Origin: Rhodococcus pyridinivorans
Lineage (GTDB): Bacteria > Actinomycetota > Actinomycetes > Mycobacteriales > Mycobacteriaceae
Assembly (NCBI RefSeq): GCF_900105195.1
Contig: NZ_FNRX01000002.1
Coordinates: forward strand, 4,588,001 to 4,652,000
DNA: 64,000 nucleotides
Reading direction: 5' to 3'
Under the pieces are notes generated by a model. That model was not told the DNA's origin, did no database searches, and saw only the letters and a program-made list of their open reading frames with translations. The translations under genes were made by a program, and so were the position numbers. Shown piece after piece: positions 1 through 11,012 of this stretch. The number at the start of each line of letters is the position of its first letter. Position 1 is the first letter of the stretch.

Positions 1-2368
<2,368 letters not shown>

Positions 2369-2378
<10 letters not shown>

Positions 2379-2389
2379 TCTCACTCAAC
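2369..2389. promoter_or_regulatory. HAIR-like inverted repeat (HspR operator candidate)
   Basis: The sequence reads CTTGAGC-N7-ACTCAAC, differing from the actinobacterial HspR consensus CTTGAGT-N7-ACTCAAG only in the last base of each arm. The spacer contains the ATG of the Clp gene. HspR operators normally control dnaK and clpB, so this would put the gene in the heat-shock regulon. Confidence 0.7.
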
Positions 2390-2460
2390 TAACGTGCCCA
2401 GAGCGCTCTCAATTCCCACATGGAAGTGATCCGGAACACGTATCGAGTTGTGGCCATTAA

Positions 2461-2474
2461 TGTTGTGTACAACA
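2461..2474. promoter_or_regulatory. Candidate OhrR operator
   Basis: Perfect inverted repeat TGTTGT-GT-ACAACA. It overlaps a -35-like TTGTGT (2463-2468), which is 17 bp from a -10-like TACATT (2486-2491). Its place between the promoter elements of an ohrR-ohr pair is typical of autorepression. Confidence 0.6.
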
Positions 2475-2498
2475 AAACGGGGCGCTACATTCATTCCC

Positions 2499-2963
2499 GT
2501 GCCGTCTCCACTCGAACTCGACCAGCAGGTGTGCTTCGCGCTCTACCGCGCCTCCCGCACCATCACGGCCGCATATCGGCCACATCTCGATCGGCTGGGC
2601 ATCACCTACCCGCAGTACCTGGTGCTCCTGGCGCTGTGGGAACGCGATGCGCGAGGCGTGCAGGATCTGTGCGACTCGCTCGATCTCGACACAGGCACAC
2701 TCTCCCCCCTGCTCAAACGGCTCGAGGCCGCCGGATACGTCGAACGACGCCGGCAGCAGACCGACGAACGTCGTGTCGTCGTCCACCTCACCGAAGCGGG
2801 AGATGCACTCCGGACAGAGGCCACGGACATCCCCGGCTGCGTGACGCGGGACAGCCGGTTCGACGTCGACGAACTGGTCGCGCTGCGCGAGACGCTCCAC
2901 CGCCTGACCGCCGCGTTGCAGGAAGCACCCGGCGCACTCTCGAAGAAAGGCAGGACATCGTGA
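2499..2963 (+). CDS. ohrR: OhrR, MarR-family organic-peroxide sensor
   Basis: MarR-family repressor of 154 residues. The conserved N-terminal sensing cysteine of OhrR is present (Cys12 in [11 protein letters not shown]), followed by the winged-helix region with [14 protein letters not shown] and the TDERRV wing. By family knowledge, oxidation of the cysteine by organic hydroperoxides releases DNA. GTG 2499 is chosen because a -10-like TACATT ends 7 nt upstream, so the mRNA would be leaderless; upstream in-frame starts would lie inside the promoter. It overlaps ohr by 4 bp. Confidence 0.88.
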   Translation: MPSPLELDQQVCFALYRASRTITAAYRPHLDRLGITYPQYLVLLALWERDARGVQDLCDSLDLDTGTLSPLLKRLEAAGYVERRRQQTDERRVVVHLTEAGDALRTEATDIPGCVTRDSRFDVDELVALRETLHRLTAALQEAPGALSKKGRTS

Positions 2964-3382
2964 ACATCATCTACACCGCCGAAGCACTCGCCACCGGAGC
3001 AGGCCGCGACGGCCACGCCCGCACCAGCGACGGCAAGCTCGACCTCGACCTGTCCATCCCCACCGAGATGGGCGGCAGCGGCAAGGGCACCAACCCCGAA
3101 CAACTCTTCGCCGCCGGGTACGCCGCGTGCTTCCACTCGGCACTGCAGATGATCGCCCGACAGGAGAAGGCGGACGTCAGCGACTCCGCGGTCGGCGCCC
3201 GCGTCGGCATCGGCCCGACCGACGGCGGCGGATTCGGTCTCGCCGTCACCCTCGAGGTGACTCTTCCGAACCTCCCCCGCGAGCAGGCGCTCGAGCTCAC
3301 CGAGAAGGCCCATCAGGTGTGCCCGTACTCCAACGCGACCCGCGGCAACATCGACGTCACCCTCGAGGTGACGGAGGACTGA
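2960..3382 (+). CDS. ohr: Organic hydroperoxide resistance protein Ohr (OsmC family)
   Basis: Thiol peroxidase of 140 residues that reduces organic hydroperoxides to alcohols in the cytoplasm. Both catalytic cysteines of Ohr are present: Cys57 (YAACFHSAL) and Cys121 ([13 protein letters not shown]). The GTG start overlaps the ohrR stop (GTGA), so the two genes are translationally coupled and share the OhrR-controlled promoter. The last codons and the stop are duplicated downstream as a tandem repeat. Confidence 0.93.
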   Translation: MNIIYTAEALATGAGRDGHARTSDGKLDLDLSIPTEMGGSGKGTNPEQLFAAGYAACFHSALQMIARQEKADVSDSAVGARVGIGPTDGGGFGLAVTLEVTLPNLPREQALELTEKAHQVCPYSNATRGNIDVTLEVTED

Positions 3383-3418
3383 GTCACCCTCGAAGGTGAC
3401 GGAGGACTGAGTCACCCT
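3356..3418 (+). repeat. 27-28 bp tandem repeat spanning the ohr stop codon
   Basis: A 27-bp unit beginning GTCACCCTCGAGGTGACGGA (3356-3382) is repeated as a 28-bp copy with one extra A (3383-3410), then as the start of a third copy. Each full copy carries the TGA. Each unit can fold into a small hairpin, GTCACC with GGTGAC. Confidence 0.85.
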
Positions 3419-3458
3419 GCGCTGCGCACATGTCCGCGCCGACCCGTAGCGTGGACAC

Positions 3459-5759
3459 GTGCGCACGCAGGACCGGTCGCAGCTCGCGCTGTTCGCGACC
3501 GAACTCGATTTCCCCCTCGACGACTTCCAGGTCGAGGCCTGCCGAGCCCTCGAGGACGACCGCGACGTCCTGGTGTGCGCCCCCACCGGGGCGGGCAAGA
3601 CCGTCGTCGGTGAATTCGCCGCCCGTCTCGCGCTCGCAGCGGGCGGACGCTGCTTCTACACCACCCCCATCAAGGCGCTGAGCAACCAGAAGTACTTCGA
3701 CCTGTCGCGTCGCTTCGGCGACGACCGCGTCGGTCTGCTCACCGGCGACATCTCGCTGGACCCGCGCGCGCCCGTGGTCGTCATGACCACCGAAGTGCTG
3801 CGCAGCATGCTGCACGGCGGCTCCCCGCTCCTGCACGGACTCACCCACGTCGTCATGGACGAGGTGCACTATCTCGCCGACCGCGAGCGCGGTGCGGTGT
3901 GGGAGGAAGCGATCCTCTCCCTTCCCGATGACGTGCGGCTGACCAGCCTGTCGGCCACGGTGAGCAACGCCGAGGAGTTCGGCGGCTGGCTGCGCGGCGT
4001 CCGTGGCGACCTCGCGGTCGTCGTCGAGGAGACCCGGCCCGTCCCGCTCACCCAGCACATGCTCGCCGGCGGGCGGCTGTTCGACCTGTTGTCCCCGTCC
4101 GGCACCGTCGACGAGACCCTCGAGCGGTACATCGCCCACCGCCAGCTCGTCGAGGCCGCGCCCGGCCCCGCGACCGGCCGTGGACGACGACGGCGACGTG
4201 CGCGCGGAGCACCCGGACCGGCCGGTGCCGACCTGCCCGAGGTCGTCGCCCGGCTCGAGGCCGAACAACTGTTGCCGGCCATCTGGTTCCGGTTCAGCCG
4301 CAACGGGTGCGACGGCGCCGTCGCCGAATGCCTCGAATCGTCGGTTCGGCTCACCGAGGCGGCCGACGTCGCCGAGATCCGCGCGGTCGCCGACCGGCAC
4401 ACCGCAGCGCTGCCGCCCGCAGATCTCGACGCCGTCGGTCACGCCGAGTGGCTCGAAGGACTCGAACGCGGTTTCGCCGCGCACCACGCCGGTCTGATCC
4501 CGGCCTTCCGTCACACCGTCGAGGAGTTGTTCGCCCGCGGTCTCGTGCGGGTCGTGTTCGCCACTGAGACCCTCGCCGTGGGGGTGAACATGCCGGCGCG
4601 CACCGTCGTCCTCGAACGCCTCGTCAAACCCACCGCCGACGGACCGGTGCGCCTCTCCCCCGGCGAGTACACCCAGCTCACCGGTCGCGCCGGTCGGCGC
4701 GGCATCGATGTCGAAGGCCACGCCGTCGTGCTGTGGAGTCCCGAGGCCGCCCCCGCGGCCGTCGCCGGCCTCGCCGGCGCACGCTCGTACCCGCTCCACA
4801 GTTCGCTGCGCGTCGGCTACAACACCGCGGTCAACCTGGTCGCCGGTCGCGGCATCCCCGGCTCCCGCGAGTTCCTGCGACGCTCGTTCGCCCAGTTCCA
4901 GGCCGAACGATCCGTCGCGGCGCTCACCGACGCCGTCCGCGCGAACACGACGGCGCTGCGTGATCTCGACACCGAACTCGGGGACGCCGAGGGCTTCACC
5001 GAGTACCGGCACCTGTGCGACCGGCTCGCCGAGGCACGACGCTCCGGTTCGGCCGAGCTGGTGACGTCGCTGGCACGGGCGGTGCGGTCGCATCCTGCGC
5101 ATCGACGCGGCGATAGGGAGCGCCTCCTCGCCCTCTCTGCGCGACGCGCCGCGGTGCACGGCGACACCGAACGGATGCGGTCGCAGATCGACACGGTCAC
5201 CGGACGCCTCGTCGAGACCTTCGATCGCACACTGGATCTGCTCGAGGAGCGGGGTTATCTGCTCCGCGACCCGATGGGCGGGTCGGCCTACGTCACCGAC
5301 GACGGTCGTCGTCTGGGCCGGATCTACTGCGCGAACGACCTTCTCGTCGCCGAATGCGTGCGGACGGGCGCGTGGTCGGGGCTGACACCGGCCGAACTCG
5401 CCGCCGTCGCCTCGAGCGCTCTGGGCGAGACCCGGCGCCGCACCGTCGGAGTCCCGGGACGCACCACCCCGGCGATCGACGAGGCGCTGCGCGCCACCTC
5501 ACGGCTGTGGAGCGAACTTGCCGGACGCGAAGAGCGTCTCGGCCTGGAAGTGGGGCCGGATCCGGATCCGATCGCCGTCGCCGCGATCCACCGCTGGGCA
5601 CGCGGGGACGGACTCGCCGCCGCCCTGCGCACCGCATCGGATGCGGGGCTCTCGGCAGGCGATCTGGTCCGGCGTTATCTGCGCACCCTCGACCTCGTGG
5701 ATCAGACCGGACTGTGCCGACGCGACGATCTGCCGCCGGTCTCGTTCACCCTGACCTGA
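3459..5759 (+). CDS. DEVH-box Ski2-like RNA/DNA helicase
   Basis: Superfamily 2 helicase of 766 residues, Ski2/Mtr4/HelY type. Seen: Walker A APTGAGKT (41-48), DEVH box at 134-137, SLSAT motif III, and QLTGRAGRRG as motif VI. Mycobacterial HelY is longer (about 900), so this is a shorter relative or paralog; its RNA substrate is unknown. GTG 3459 follows a -10-like TAGCGT (3447-3452) by six bases, suggesting a leaderless mRNA. The gene converges on the SDR at 5789. Confidence 0.88.
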   Translation: MRTQDRSQLALFATELDFPLDDFQVEACRALEDDRDVLVCAPTGAGKTVVGEFAARLALAAGGRCFYTTPIKALSNQKYFDLSRRFGDDRVGLLTGDISLDPRAPVVVMTTEVLRSMLHGGSPLLHGLTHVVMDEVHYLADRERGAVWEEAILSLPDDVRLTSLSATVSNAEEFGGWLRGVRGDLAVVVEETRPVPLTQHMLAGGRLFDLLSPSGTVDETLERYIAHRQLVEAAPGPATGRGRRRRRARGAPGPAGADLPEVVARLEAEQLLPAIWFRFSRNGCDGAVAECLESSVRLTEAADVAEIRAVADRHTAALPPADLDAVGHAEWLEGLERGFAAHHAGLIPAFRHTVEELFARGLVRVVFATETLAVGVNMPARTVVLERLVKPTADGPVRLSPGEYTQLTGRAGRRGIDVEGHAVVLWSPEAAPAAVAGLAGARSYPLHSSLRVGYNTAVNLVAGRGIPGSREFLRRSFAQFQAERSVAALTDAVRANTTALRDLDTELGDAEGFTEYRHLCDRLAEARRSGSAELVTSLARAVRSHPAHRRGDRERLLALSARRAAVHGDTERMRSQIDTVTGRLVETFDRTLDLLEERGYLLRDPMGGSAYVTDDGRRLGRIYCANDLLVAECVRTGAWSGLTPAELAAVASSALGETRRRTVGVPGRTTPAIDEALRATSRLWSELAGREERLGLEVGPDPDPIAVAAIHRWARGDGLAAALRTASDAGLSAGDLVRRYLRTLDLVDQTGLCRRDDLPPVSFTLT

Positions 5760-5788
5760 GAACTGCAGGATCTACGGTATCGAAAGAT

Positions 5789-6676
5789 CTAGGGCATCGA
5801 GTACTCGACGGAGCACACCCGCTCCGACAGTTCCCACAACCTCCGCGCCAGGATCTCGTCGCGTGACCGCGAGGTGGACTGCACCAGCTTCGGCCGGCCG
5901 CGCATCTCGAAGAAGGAATCCGGCCCGTAGTAGCCACCCGGCTCCGCATTCGGTGAGGTCGCCGCGTAGAGCGTCGGGAGCGCACCCTGCTGCGGGGACT
6001 GCCCGATGATCGGGGTGACGAGTTCGACGATTTTCCCGTGCCAGGACTCGCTGCGGTACTGCAGATTCGTCGACGAATAACCCGGATGCGCGGCAAGCGA
6101 ACTCACGCTCGATCCGGCGGCGGTCAGGCGTCGCTGCAGTTCGTACGCGAACAACAGGTTCGCGAGCTTCGACTGCCCGTAGGCGAGCCACCGCTCGTAG
6201 CGGCGACGTTCCCAATCGATGTCGTCGAGATCGATGCTGCCGATGCGGTGCATCGTGCTGCTGACCGTCACCACCCGGTCGGTGATGCGGTCGAGCAGCA
6301 ACCCGGTGAGCGCGAAGTGGCCGAAGTGATTGGTCCCGATCTGCATCTCGAAACCGTCGGCCGTCCGCCGCAGCGGTACCGCCATGACGCCGGCGTTGTT
6401 GACCAGGACGTCGATACGCTCGTGCTCGGCACGCACCTCGTCGGCGAAGGCACGGATCGACGAGAGATCCGCCAGGTCCAGACGGCGCACGGTGGCGCGG
6501 TCGCCGAGATCGGCCGCGACCGACTCACCCTTGGCGACATCGCGGCACGCGAGCACCACCTCGGCACCGGCGTGCGCCAGCGCCCGGGCGGTCTCTGCAC
6601 CGAGTCCGCTGTTGGCCCCCGTCACGATCATCGTGCGTCCCGACAGATCCGGAATATCGTTCGTGGTCCACCCCAT
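5789..6676 (-). CDS. Short-chain dehydrogenase, retinol-dehydrogenase-like
   Basis: NAD(P)-dependent oxidoreductase of 295 residues. The Rossmann motif TGANSGLG lies near residue 20. NNAGVM and the YGQSKLAN active-site lysine region follow, with the catalytic Tyr in LAYGQSKLAN. ATG 6676 is used because the fold begins only a few residues later; the reading frame stays open upstream without homology. It is closely similar to the SDR at 11498-12364. The substrate is unknown. Confidence 0.85.
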   Translation of the reverse strand: MGWTTNDIPDLSGRTMIVTGANSGLGAETARALAHAGAEVVLACRDVAKGESVAADLGDRATVRRLDLADLSSIRAFADEVRAEHERIDVLVNNAGVMAVPLRRTADGFEMQIGTNHFGHFALTGLLLDRITDRVVTVSSTMHRIGSIDLDDIDWERRRYERWLAYGQSKLANLLFAYELQRRLTAAGSSVSSLAAHPGYSSTNLQYRSESWHGKIVELVTPIIGQSPQQGALPTLYAATSPNAEPGGYYGPDSFFEMRGRPKLVQSTSRSRDEILARRLWELSERVCSVEYSMP

Positions 6677-6841
6677 GCCCGCCACCCTACGGACGCGCGC
6701 CGCGTGGCGACACTCCCGTTTCCGGCGTCGACGGTCCCGATGGATCGCATCCTCGCCGTGGGGCGCACCTGCTCGTAGACTTCCCCGGAACTCACGACCG
6801 CAGGCGCGCGGGGGCGCATGCACGACAGGGAGGTTCCATCG

Positions 6842-8017
6842 ATGGGGCACCACCCCGGACGTCCGGACCGCGAACTCGCCGCAGCGTTGCGGAACGGGGA
6901 GCCGGACGCCACGGCAGCGGTCTTCGACCGTTTCGCCCCCGGCCTGTACGCGTACGCGTGCGGCTTCGTCGCCGTGTCATCGGCCTCGGACGTGGTGTAC
7001 GACGCGGTCTGGACGGCGACCGCGCGGATCCGGTCGCTGCGCGACGAGAGTCTCCTGCGGGCCTGGCTCTACGCCGTGGTCCGTGCCGAATGCATCCGCG
7101 TGCTCGAGCGCACCGGCTCCGCCCTCGAATATCTCCCCGCGGCCGACCCCGCCTATCAGGCCGCTTCCGACGTGCTCGACGTCCGTGAGGCGGTCCACCT
7201 GCTCGACGGCACCGCGCGCGAGGTCGTCGACCTGACGGTCCGGCATCACTTCTCGTCCCACGAGATCGAGGCATTGCTCGGTTCCGCCGGCGACGGACGT
7301 GTCCTCGCCCATGCGCAGGACTTCGTCGACCGTGCGGTGCCCCGCATGCCGAATGTGCTCGGAACGTTCTCGCTTCTCCCCTTCACCCCTCTGCCCGCGC
7401 ACCTGCGTGGACGGCTGCTCACGGTGCAGCCCTCGGAGGCGGAACTGCTCGATCTCGGGCGCCGGCTCGAACCGCTGGACCGGGAGGGCTTCCCCCGTCG
7501 CGATCGTCGGGCGAAGCGCACCGTTCCCGTCATCGCGGCGTCGGTGGCGGTGTTCGCGGTGCTGGGCGTCGGTGCGTTGTTCGTGTTCCCGCAGGCCGAG
7601 CCCGTCGAGCGGCAGGTCCTGCGTCCTGCGGCCGAGCCGACGCTCGACATCGGGTCGCCGGTGGCGACGAGCACGACTGCAGCGACAACCGAGACCACGC
7701 CCACCGAGCCCGCGGAGACGACGACGGGGGAACCCGAGCTCGAGGCACCGGTGGTGACCCCCACCTCGGCAGCGACCGCCGAGCCCGCTGCGGAATCCAC
7801 CGCCGCTTCCGCCACCACGGCGACATCGACCGCCGGTGGCTTCACCAGGCGCGGCGGGCCGGGTCGCGGGACCGAGCCGGACGAGGACCGCCCGCGCCGG
7901 GACACCGAGGAGAGCGACACGCCGAACACCGGGACGCCTCGCCCCACCACGGGTACGCCCACCTCACCGCGGCCGATGCCGACGCTGCCGACCTTCCCTC
8001 CGCGCGGCGGGGTATGA
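6842..8017 (+). CDS. Sigma-like protein with a membrane anchor and Thr/Pro-rich outer tail
   Basis: 391 residues. The N-terminal about 190 residues resemble ECF sigma region 2 (ELAAALRNGEPDATAAVF, then LRAWLYAVVRAEC) and a weak region 4 (TAREVVDLTVRHHFSSHEI). A basic stretch is followed by one hydrophobic segment (about 228-248), then about 140 residues rich in Thr, Pro, Ala and Glu, likely extracytoplasmic. ATG 6842 follows AGGGAGG by about 8 bases. No anti-sigma gene is adjacent. It could be a membrane-tethered sigma factor or a regulator that only retains the fold. Confidence 0.65.
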   Translation: MGHHPGRPDRELAAALRNGEPDATAAVFDRFAPGLYAYACGFVAVSSASDVVYDAVWTATARIRSLRDESLLRAWLYAVVRAECIRVLERTGSALEYLPAADPAYQAASDVLDVREAVHLLDGTAREVVDLTVRHHFSSHEIEALLGSAGDGRVLAHAQDFVDRAVPRMPNVLGTFSLLPFTPLPAHLRGRLLTVQPSEAELLDLGRRLEPLDREGFPRRDRRAKRTVPVIAASVAVFAVLGVGALFVFPQAEPVERQVLRPAAEPTLDIGSPVATSTTAATTETTPTEPAETTTGEPELEAPVVTPTSAATAEPAAESTAASATTATSTAGGFTRRGGPGRGTEPDEDRPRRDTEESDTPNTGTPRPTTGTPTSPRPMPTLPTFPPRGGV

Positions 8018-8119
8018 GGTGGGCATCCCCGTCACACGGCGGAGACGAGGACGTAACACGACGGGACTACCTTCGCGGAGTCGAGCACTCGCATTCCGGG
8101 GACGAAGGAGGACCCGGTC

Positions 8120-8698
8120 GTGGCACCACGCCGTAGATCCGCGTTGCTGGACGAGCTCCGCGTCGACGTACCGGGCCGCCCGCAGGACGTGATCCTCGAA
8201 GAGTTGCGCCGCGCCTTCCTCTCCGGAGCCGCACCCCCGGGCACACCGATCCCCGTCGGGGAGGTCACGGAGCTGTTCGGGGTGAGTCGCATCCCGGTCC
8301 GGGAAGCACTCGAGACCCTCATCGGCGAAGGTCTCGTGACCCACCGGCAGAACCATGGATACATCGTCGACCAGCTGACGATCGCGGAGCTACGCGAGAT
8401 GTATTCAGTCCGTGAGACTCTCGAATCGGCGTCGCTCACGGCGGCCGTGCGCAACGCCACCGAGGAGGACTGCCGGCGCGTCGAAGAGTCGCACCGTCTT
8501 CTCGAATGCGCTGTGCAGGAAGGCGACTCGCGTGGCTATCACCGCGAGAGCCGGGTAACTCTCCGGCAATATCGCTCCATTACGGTCTGTACATCGGAAT
8601 TCACCACCGCCGTTGATGTTCCGTCGATCGATTCGACTCCGCCCACCGGGCTCGCACCGGGACACGGGCGGCTCCCCCTCGCACAGGAGCAGGCATGA
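8120..8698 (+). pseudogene. GntR/FadR-type regulator, 3' truncated
   Basis: The N-terminal winged helix is intact (VTELFGVSRIPVREALETL), and the FCD effector domain starts (MYSVRETLESASLTAAVRN). After GYHRESR near residue 145 the helical FCD sequence stops and unrelated, more AT-rich sequence (about 8545-8690) completes a 192-residue frame. FCD regulators are usually about 220-240 residues and lack such a tail. It probably once controlled the adjacent permease and racemase genes. DNA binding may persist, but effector response is unlikely. Confidence 0.65.
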
Positions 8699-8979
8699 CC
8701 GAAGTGCTGACACCGAGCGCCGGCAACGTCCCCGCCGCAGCCCCGCCGCCCGCGACCGGATACGACCCGCGGTTGACCAACGACGACCTCGCCCCGCTGA
8801 AGAACCAGCGGTGGGGTTCGTACAACATCTTCGCGTTCTGGATGTCCGACGTCCTCAGCGTGGGCGGGTACGTCACCGCCGGAAGCCTGTTCGCTCTCGG
8901 TCTGGCCAGCTGGCAGGTCCTCGTGGCCCTGCTCGTGGGCATCACGATCGTCTACTTCTTCTGCAATCTCGTCGCCAAG

Positions 8980-9010
8980 GTGTCGGCCCGAGACCGCCGG
9001 AACGCACTAG
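8980..9010 (+). other. 31-bp insertion disrupting the permease
   Basis: Between codons for NLVAK (ending 8979) and PSQVTG (from 9011) lie 31 bases that match neither frame of the family. Deleting them restores the expected junction. No flanking duplication is obvious. Confidence 0.65.
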
Positions 9011-9828
9011 CCCAGCCAGGTCACGGGTGCGCCCTATCCGGTGATCTGCCGCAGCGTCTTCGGCGTCCTCGGTGCGAACATCCCCGCGATCATCCGCGGT
9101 CTGATCGCGGTGGCGTGGTACGGGATCCAGACCTTCCTCGCCTCGGCGGCACTCGACGTGGTGCTGATCAAGCTGTTCCCCTCGCTCGCACCCTATGCGG
9201 TGGTCGAGGACTACGGGTTCGCCGGCCTGTCCGCACTCGGATGGGCCAGCTTCCTGACGCTCTGGGTGCTGCAGGCCTGCGTGTTCTGGCGCGGCATGGA
9301 GTCGATCCGGCGGTTCATCGACTTCTGCGGGCCGGCCGTCTACGTCGTGATGTTCCTGCTGTGCGGTTATCTGATCTCCCAGGCCGGTTGGAGCGCAATC
9401 GATCTGACCCTCGGTGAGGTCACGCACACCGGATGGGCGTCGGTGCCGGTCATGCTCGGCGCGATCGTCTTGGTGGTCTCGTACTTCTCCGGCCCGATGC
9501 TCAACTTCGGCGACTTCTCCCGGTACGGGAAGTCCTACGCCGCCGTCAAGAAGGGCAACTTCCTCGGTCTGCCGGTGAACTTCCTGGTCTTCTCGCTGCT
9601 CGTGGTGATCACCGCGTCGCTCACGCTGCCCGTCTACGGCGAACTGATCACCGACCCCGTCGAGACGGTCGCCCGCATCGATTCGACCTTCGCGATCGTG
9701 CTCGGCGCGCTGACCTTCGCCATCGCCACGATCGGCATCAACATCGTCGCGAACTTCATCTCCCCGGCCTTCGACTTCTCGAACGTCAACCCGCAGAAGA
9801 TCAGCTGGCGCGCCGGCGGCATGATCGC

Positions 9829-9848
9829 CGCGGTGGGCCGCGGTGGGC
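9829..9848 (+). repeat. 10-bp tandem duplication causing a frameshift
   Basis: CGCGGTGGGC occurs twice back to back. One copy gives the expected reading AAVGSVLITPWN; the second shifts the frame by +1. Confidence 0.85.
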
Positions 9849-10259
9849 TCGGTGCTCATCACCCCGTGGAATCTGTACGACAACCCCGAGGTCATCCACT
9901 ACACCCTGGAAACCCTGGGCGCGTTCATCGGTCCGCTGTTCGGCATCCTCATCGCCGACTACTACCTCGTGCGCAAGCAGAAGGTGATCGTCGACGACCT
10001 GTTCACGATGTCGGAGAAGGGCGCGTACCTCTACCGCAAGGGCTACAACCCGGCCGCGGTGATCGCGACCGTCGTCGGCGCCGTGGTAGCGATGATCCCT
10101 GTGCTGTTCAACGATGCGCCCGGCATGGGAACCGCCGCCCAGTACAGCTGGTTCATCGGCTGCGGTCTCGGTTTCGTCGTCTACCACCTGCTCGCGACCC
10201 GCACCCGCCTCGCAGTCCGTCTCCCCGACCGGGTCGCACAGGAAGCAGTCTGATCCTCC

Positions 10260-10931
10260 ATGTTCATCAAGGTCGTCAACCCGAACACCACGTGGTCGAT
10301 GACCGCCACGATGGGCCCACCCTCGATCGAGAGCCACTACGACGAGGCGCTCGCCGTGCCGGGCATCCTCACCGAGATCGAGAAGGGCGAACGCGACAGC
10401 GTCGACGGCTATGTCATCGCGTGCTTCGGCGATCCCGGACTGGACGCGGCGCGCGAGCTCGCCGGTGGGCCCGTCGTCGGCATCGCCGAGGCCGCCATGC
10501 GCGCCGCCGCGGTCCTGGGGCGCGGCTTCTCCGTCGTCACGACGCTGGCCCGCACGACCGGACGCGCGTGGGACCTCGCGCACCGCTACGGTATGCGCGA
10601 CGCGTGCCGGGGCGTGCACGGGTGCGACCTGCCGGTGCTGGCCCTCGACAGCGATCCCGACGCACGCAAGATCGTCACCGAGGCGTGCCTCGACGCCCTG
10701 AGCGAGGACGGTTCCGACACCATTGTGCTCGGCTGCGCCGGGATGGCCGACCTGTGCGCCCACATCTCCGCGGAGATCGGGGTGCCGGTGGTCGATGGTG
10801 TCGCGGCCGCGACGCTGACCGTGCCGTCGCTGGTCGCGATGGGCCTGGCGACCGGCAAGCGAGGAGAGTTCGCGACGCCCCCGCCGAAGCGCTATGCGGG
10901 ACTGCTCGACGGGTTCACGACGGGCGGGTGA
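10260..10931 (+). CDS. Hydantoin/Asp-Glu racemase family protein with internal deletion
   Basis: 223 residues of the hydantoin racemase family. Both catalytic cysteine regions are present (VIACFGDPG and VLGCAGMAD). The N-terminus reads NPNTTWSMTAT directly followed by MGPPSIESHYDEA; relatives have about 20 more residues between these blocks, so an in-frame deletion of about 60 bp is inferred. It removes part of the first beta-alpha unit and probably impairs folding. It follows the broken permease by 6 bp in a presumed hydantoin/allantoin operon. A tandem repeat reiterates its stop codon. Confidence 0.75.
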   Translation: MFIKVVNPNTTWSMTATMGPPSIESHYDEALAVPGILTEIEKGERDSVDGYVIACFGDPGLDAARELAGGPVVGIAEAAMRAAAVLGRGFSVVTTLARTTGRAWDLAHRYGMRDACRGVHGCDLPVLALDSDPDARKIVTEACLDALSEDGSDTIVLGCAGMADLCAHISAEIGVPVVDGVAAATLTVPSLVAMGLATGKRGEFATPPPKRYAGLLDGFTTGG

Positions 10932-11000
10932 AGCCCCGCCCCACCGTCACAGCCGGGTGAAGCCCCGCCCCACCGTCACAGCCGGGTGAAGCCCGCCCCC
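10922..11000 (+). repeat. 29-bp tandem repeat spanning the racemase stop codon
   Basis: The unit AGCCGGGTGAAGCCCCGCCC plus CACCGTCAC occurs at 10922-10950 (first bases diverged), 10951-10979, and partly from 10980. The racemase TGA lies in the first copy and recurs in each. The last copy runs into the promoter of the GNAT gene. Confidence 0.85.
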
Positions 11001-11012
11001 TACGATCGGGAC

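Larger units (their letters stand above)
8695..10253 (+). pseudogene. NCS1 family permease (allantoin/hydantoin type), two frameshifts
   Basis: Three consecutive reading frames together encode an NCS1 nucleobase/hydantoin permease. Frame 1 (8695 to about 8979) covers NQRWGSYNIFAFWMSD to NLVAK. Frame 2 (about 9011-9838) covers PSQVTGAPYPVICRSVFG through GGMIAAVG. Frame 3 (to 10253) covers SVLITPWNLYDNPEV to the end. The breaks coincide with a 31-bp insertion (8980-9010) and a 10-bp tandem duplication (9829-9848). Removing both restores a continuous protein of about 505 residues. The transporter is therefore inactive as written. It lies between a truncated GntR gene and a shortened racemase gene. 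Confidence 0.85.

Noticed and set aside
3384..5159. 591-residue minus-strand frame opposite the helicase
   Set aside because: High GC leaves the antisense frame open; the plus-strand helicase has all motifs in order.
8695..10253. Programmed frameshifting in the permease
   Set aside because: The shifts come from a 31-bp insertion and a 10-bp duplication, not from slippery sites, and two would be needed.
9801..10763. 320-residue minus-strand frame across the permease end and racemase
   Set aside because: Antisense to recognised coding sequence, with no family features.
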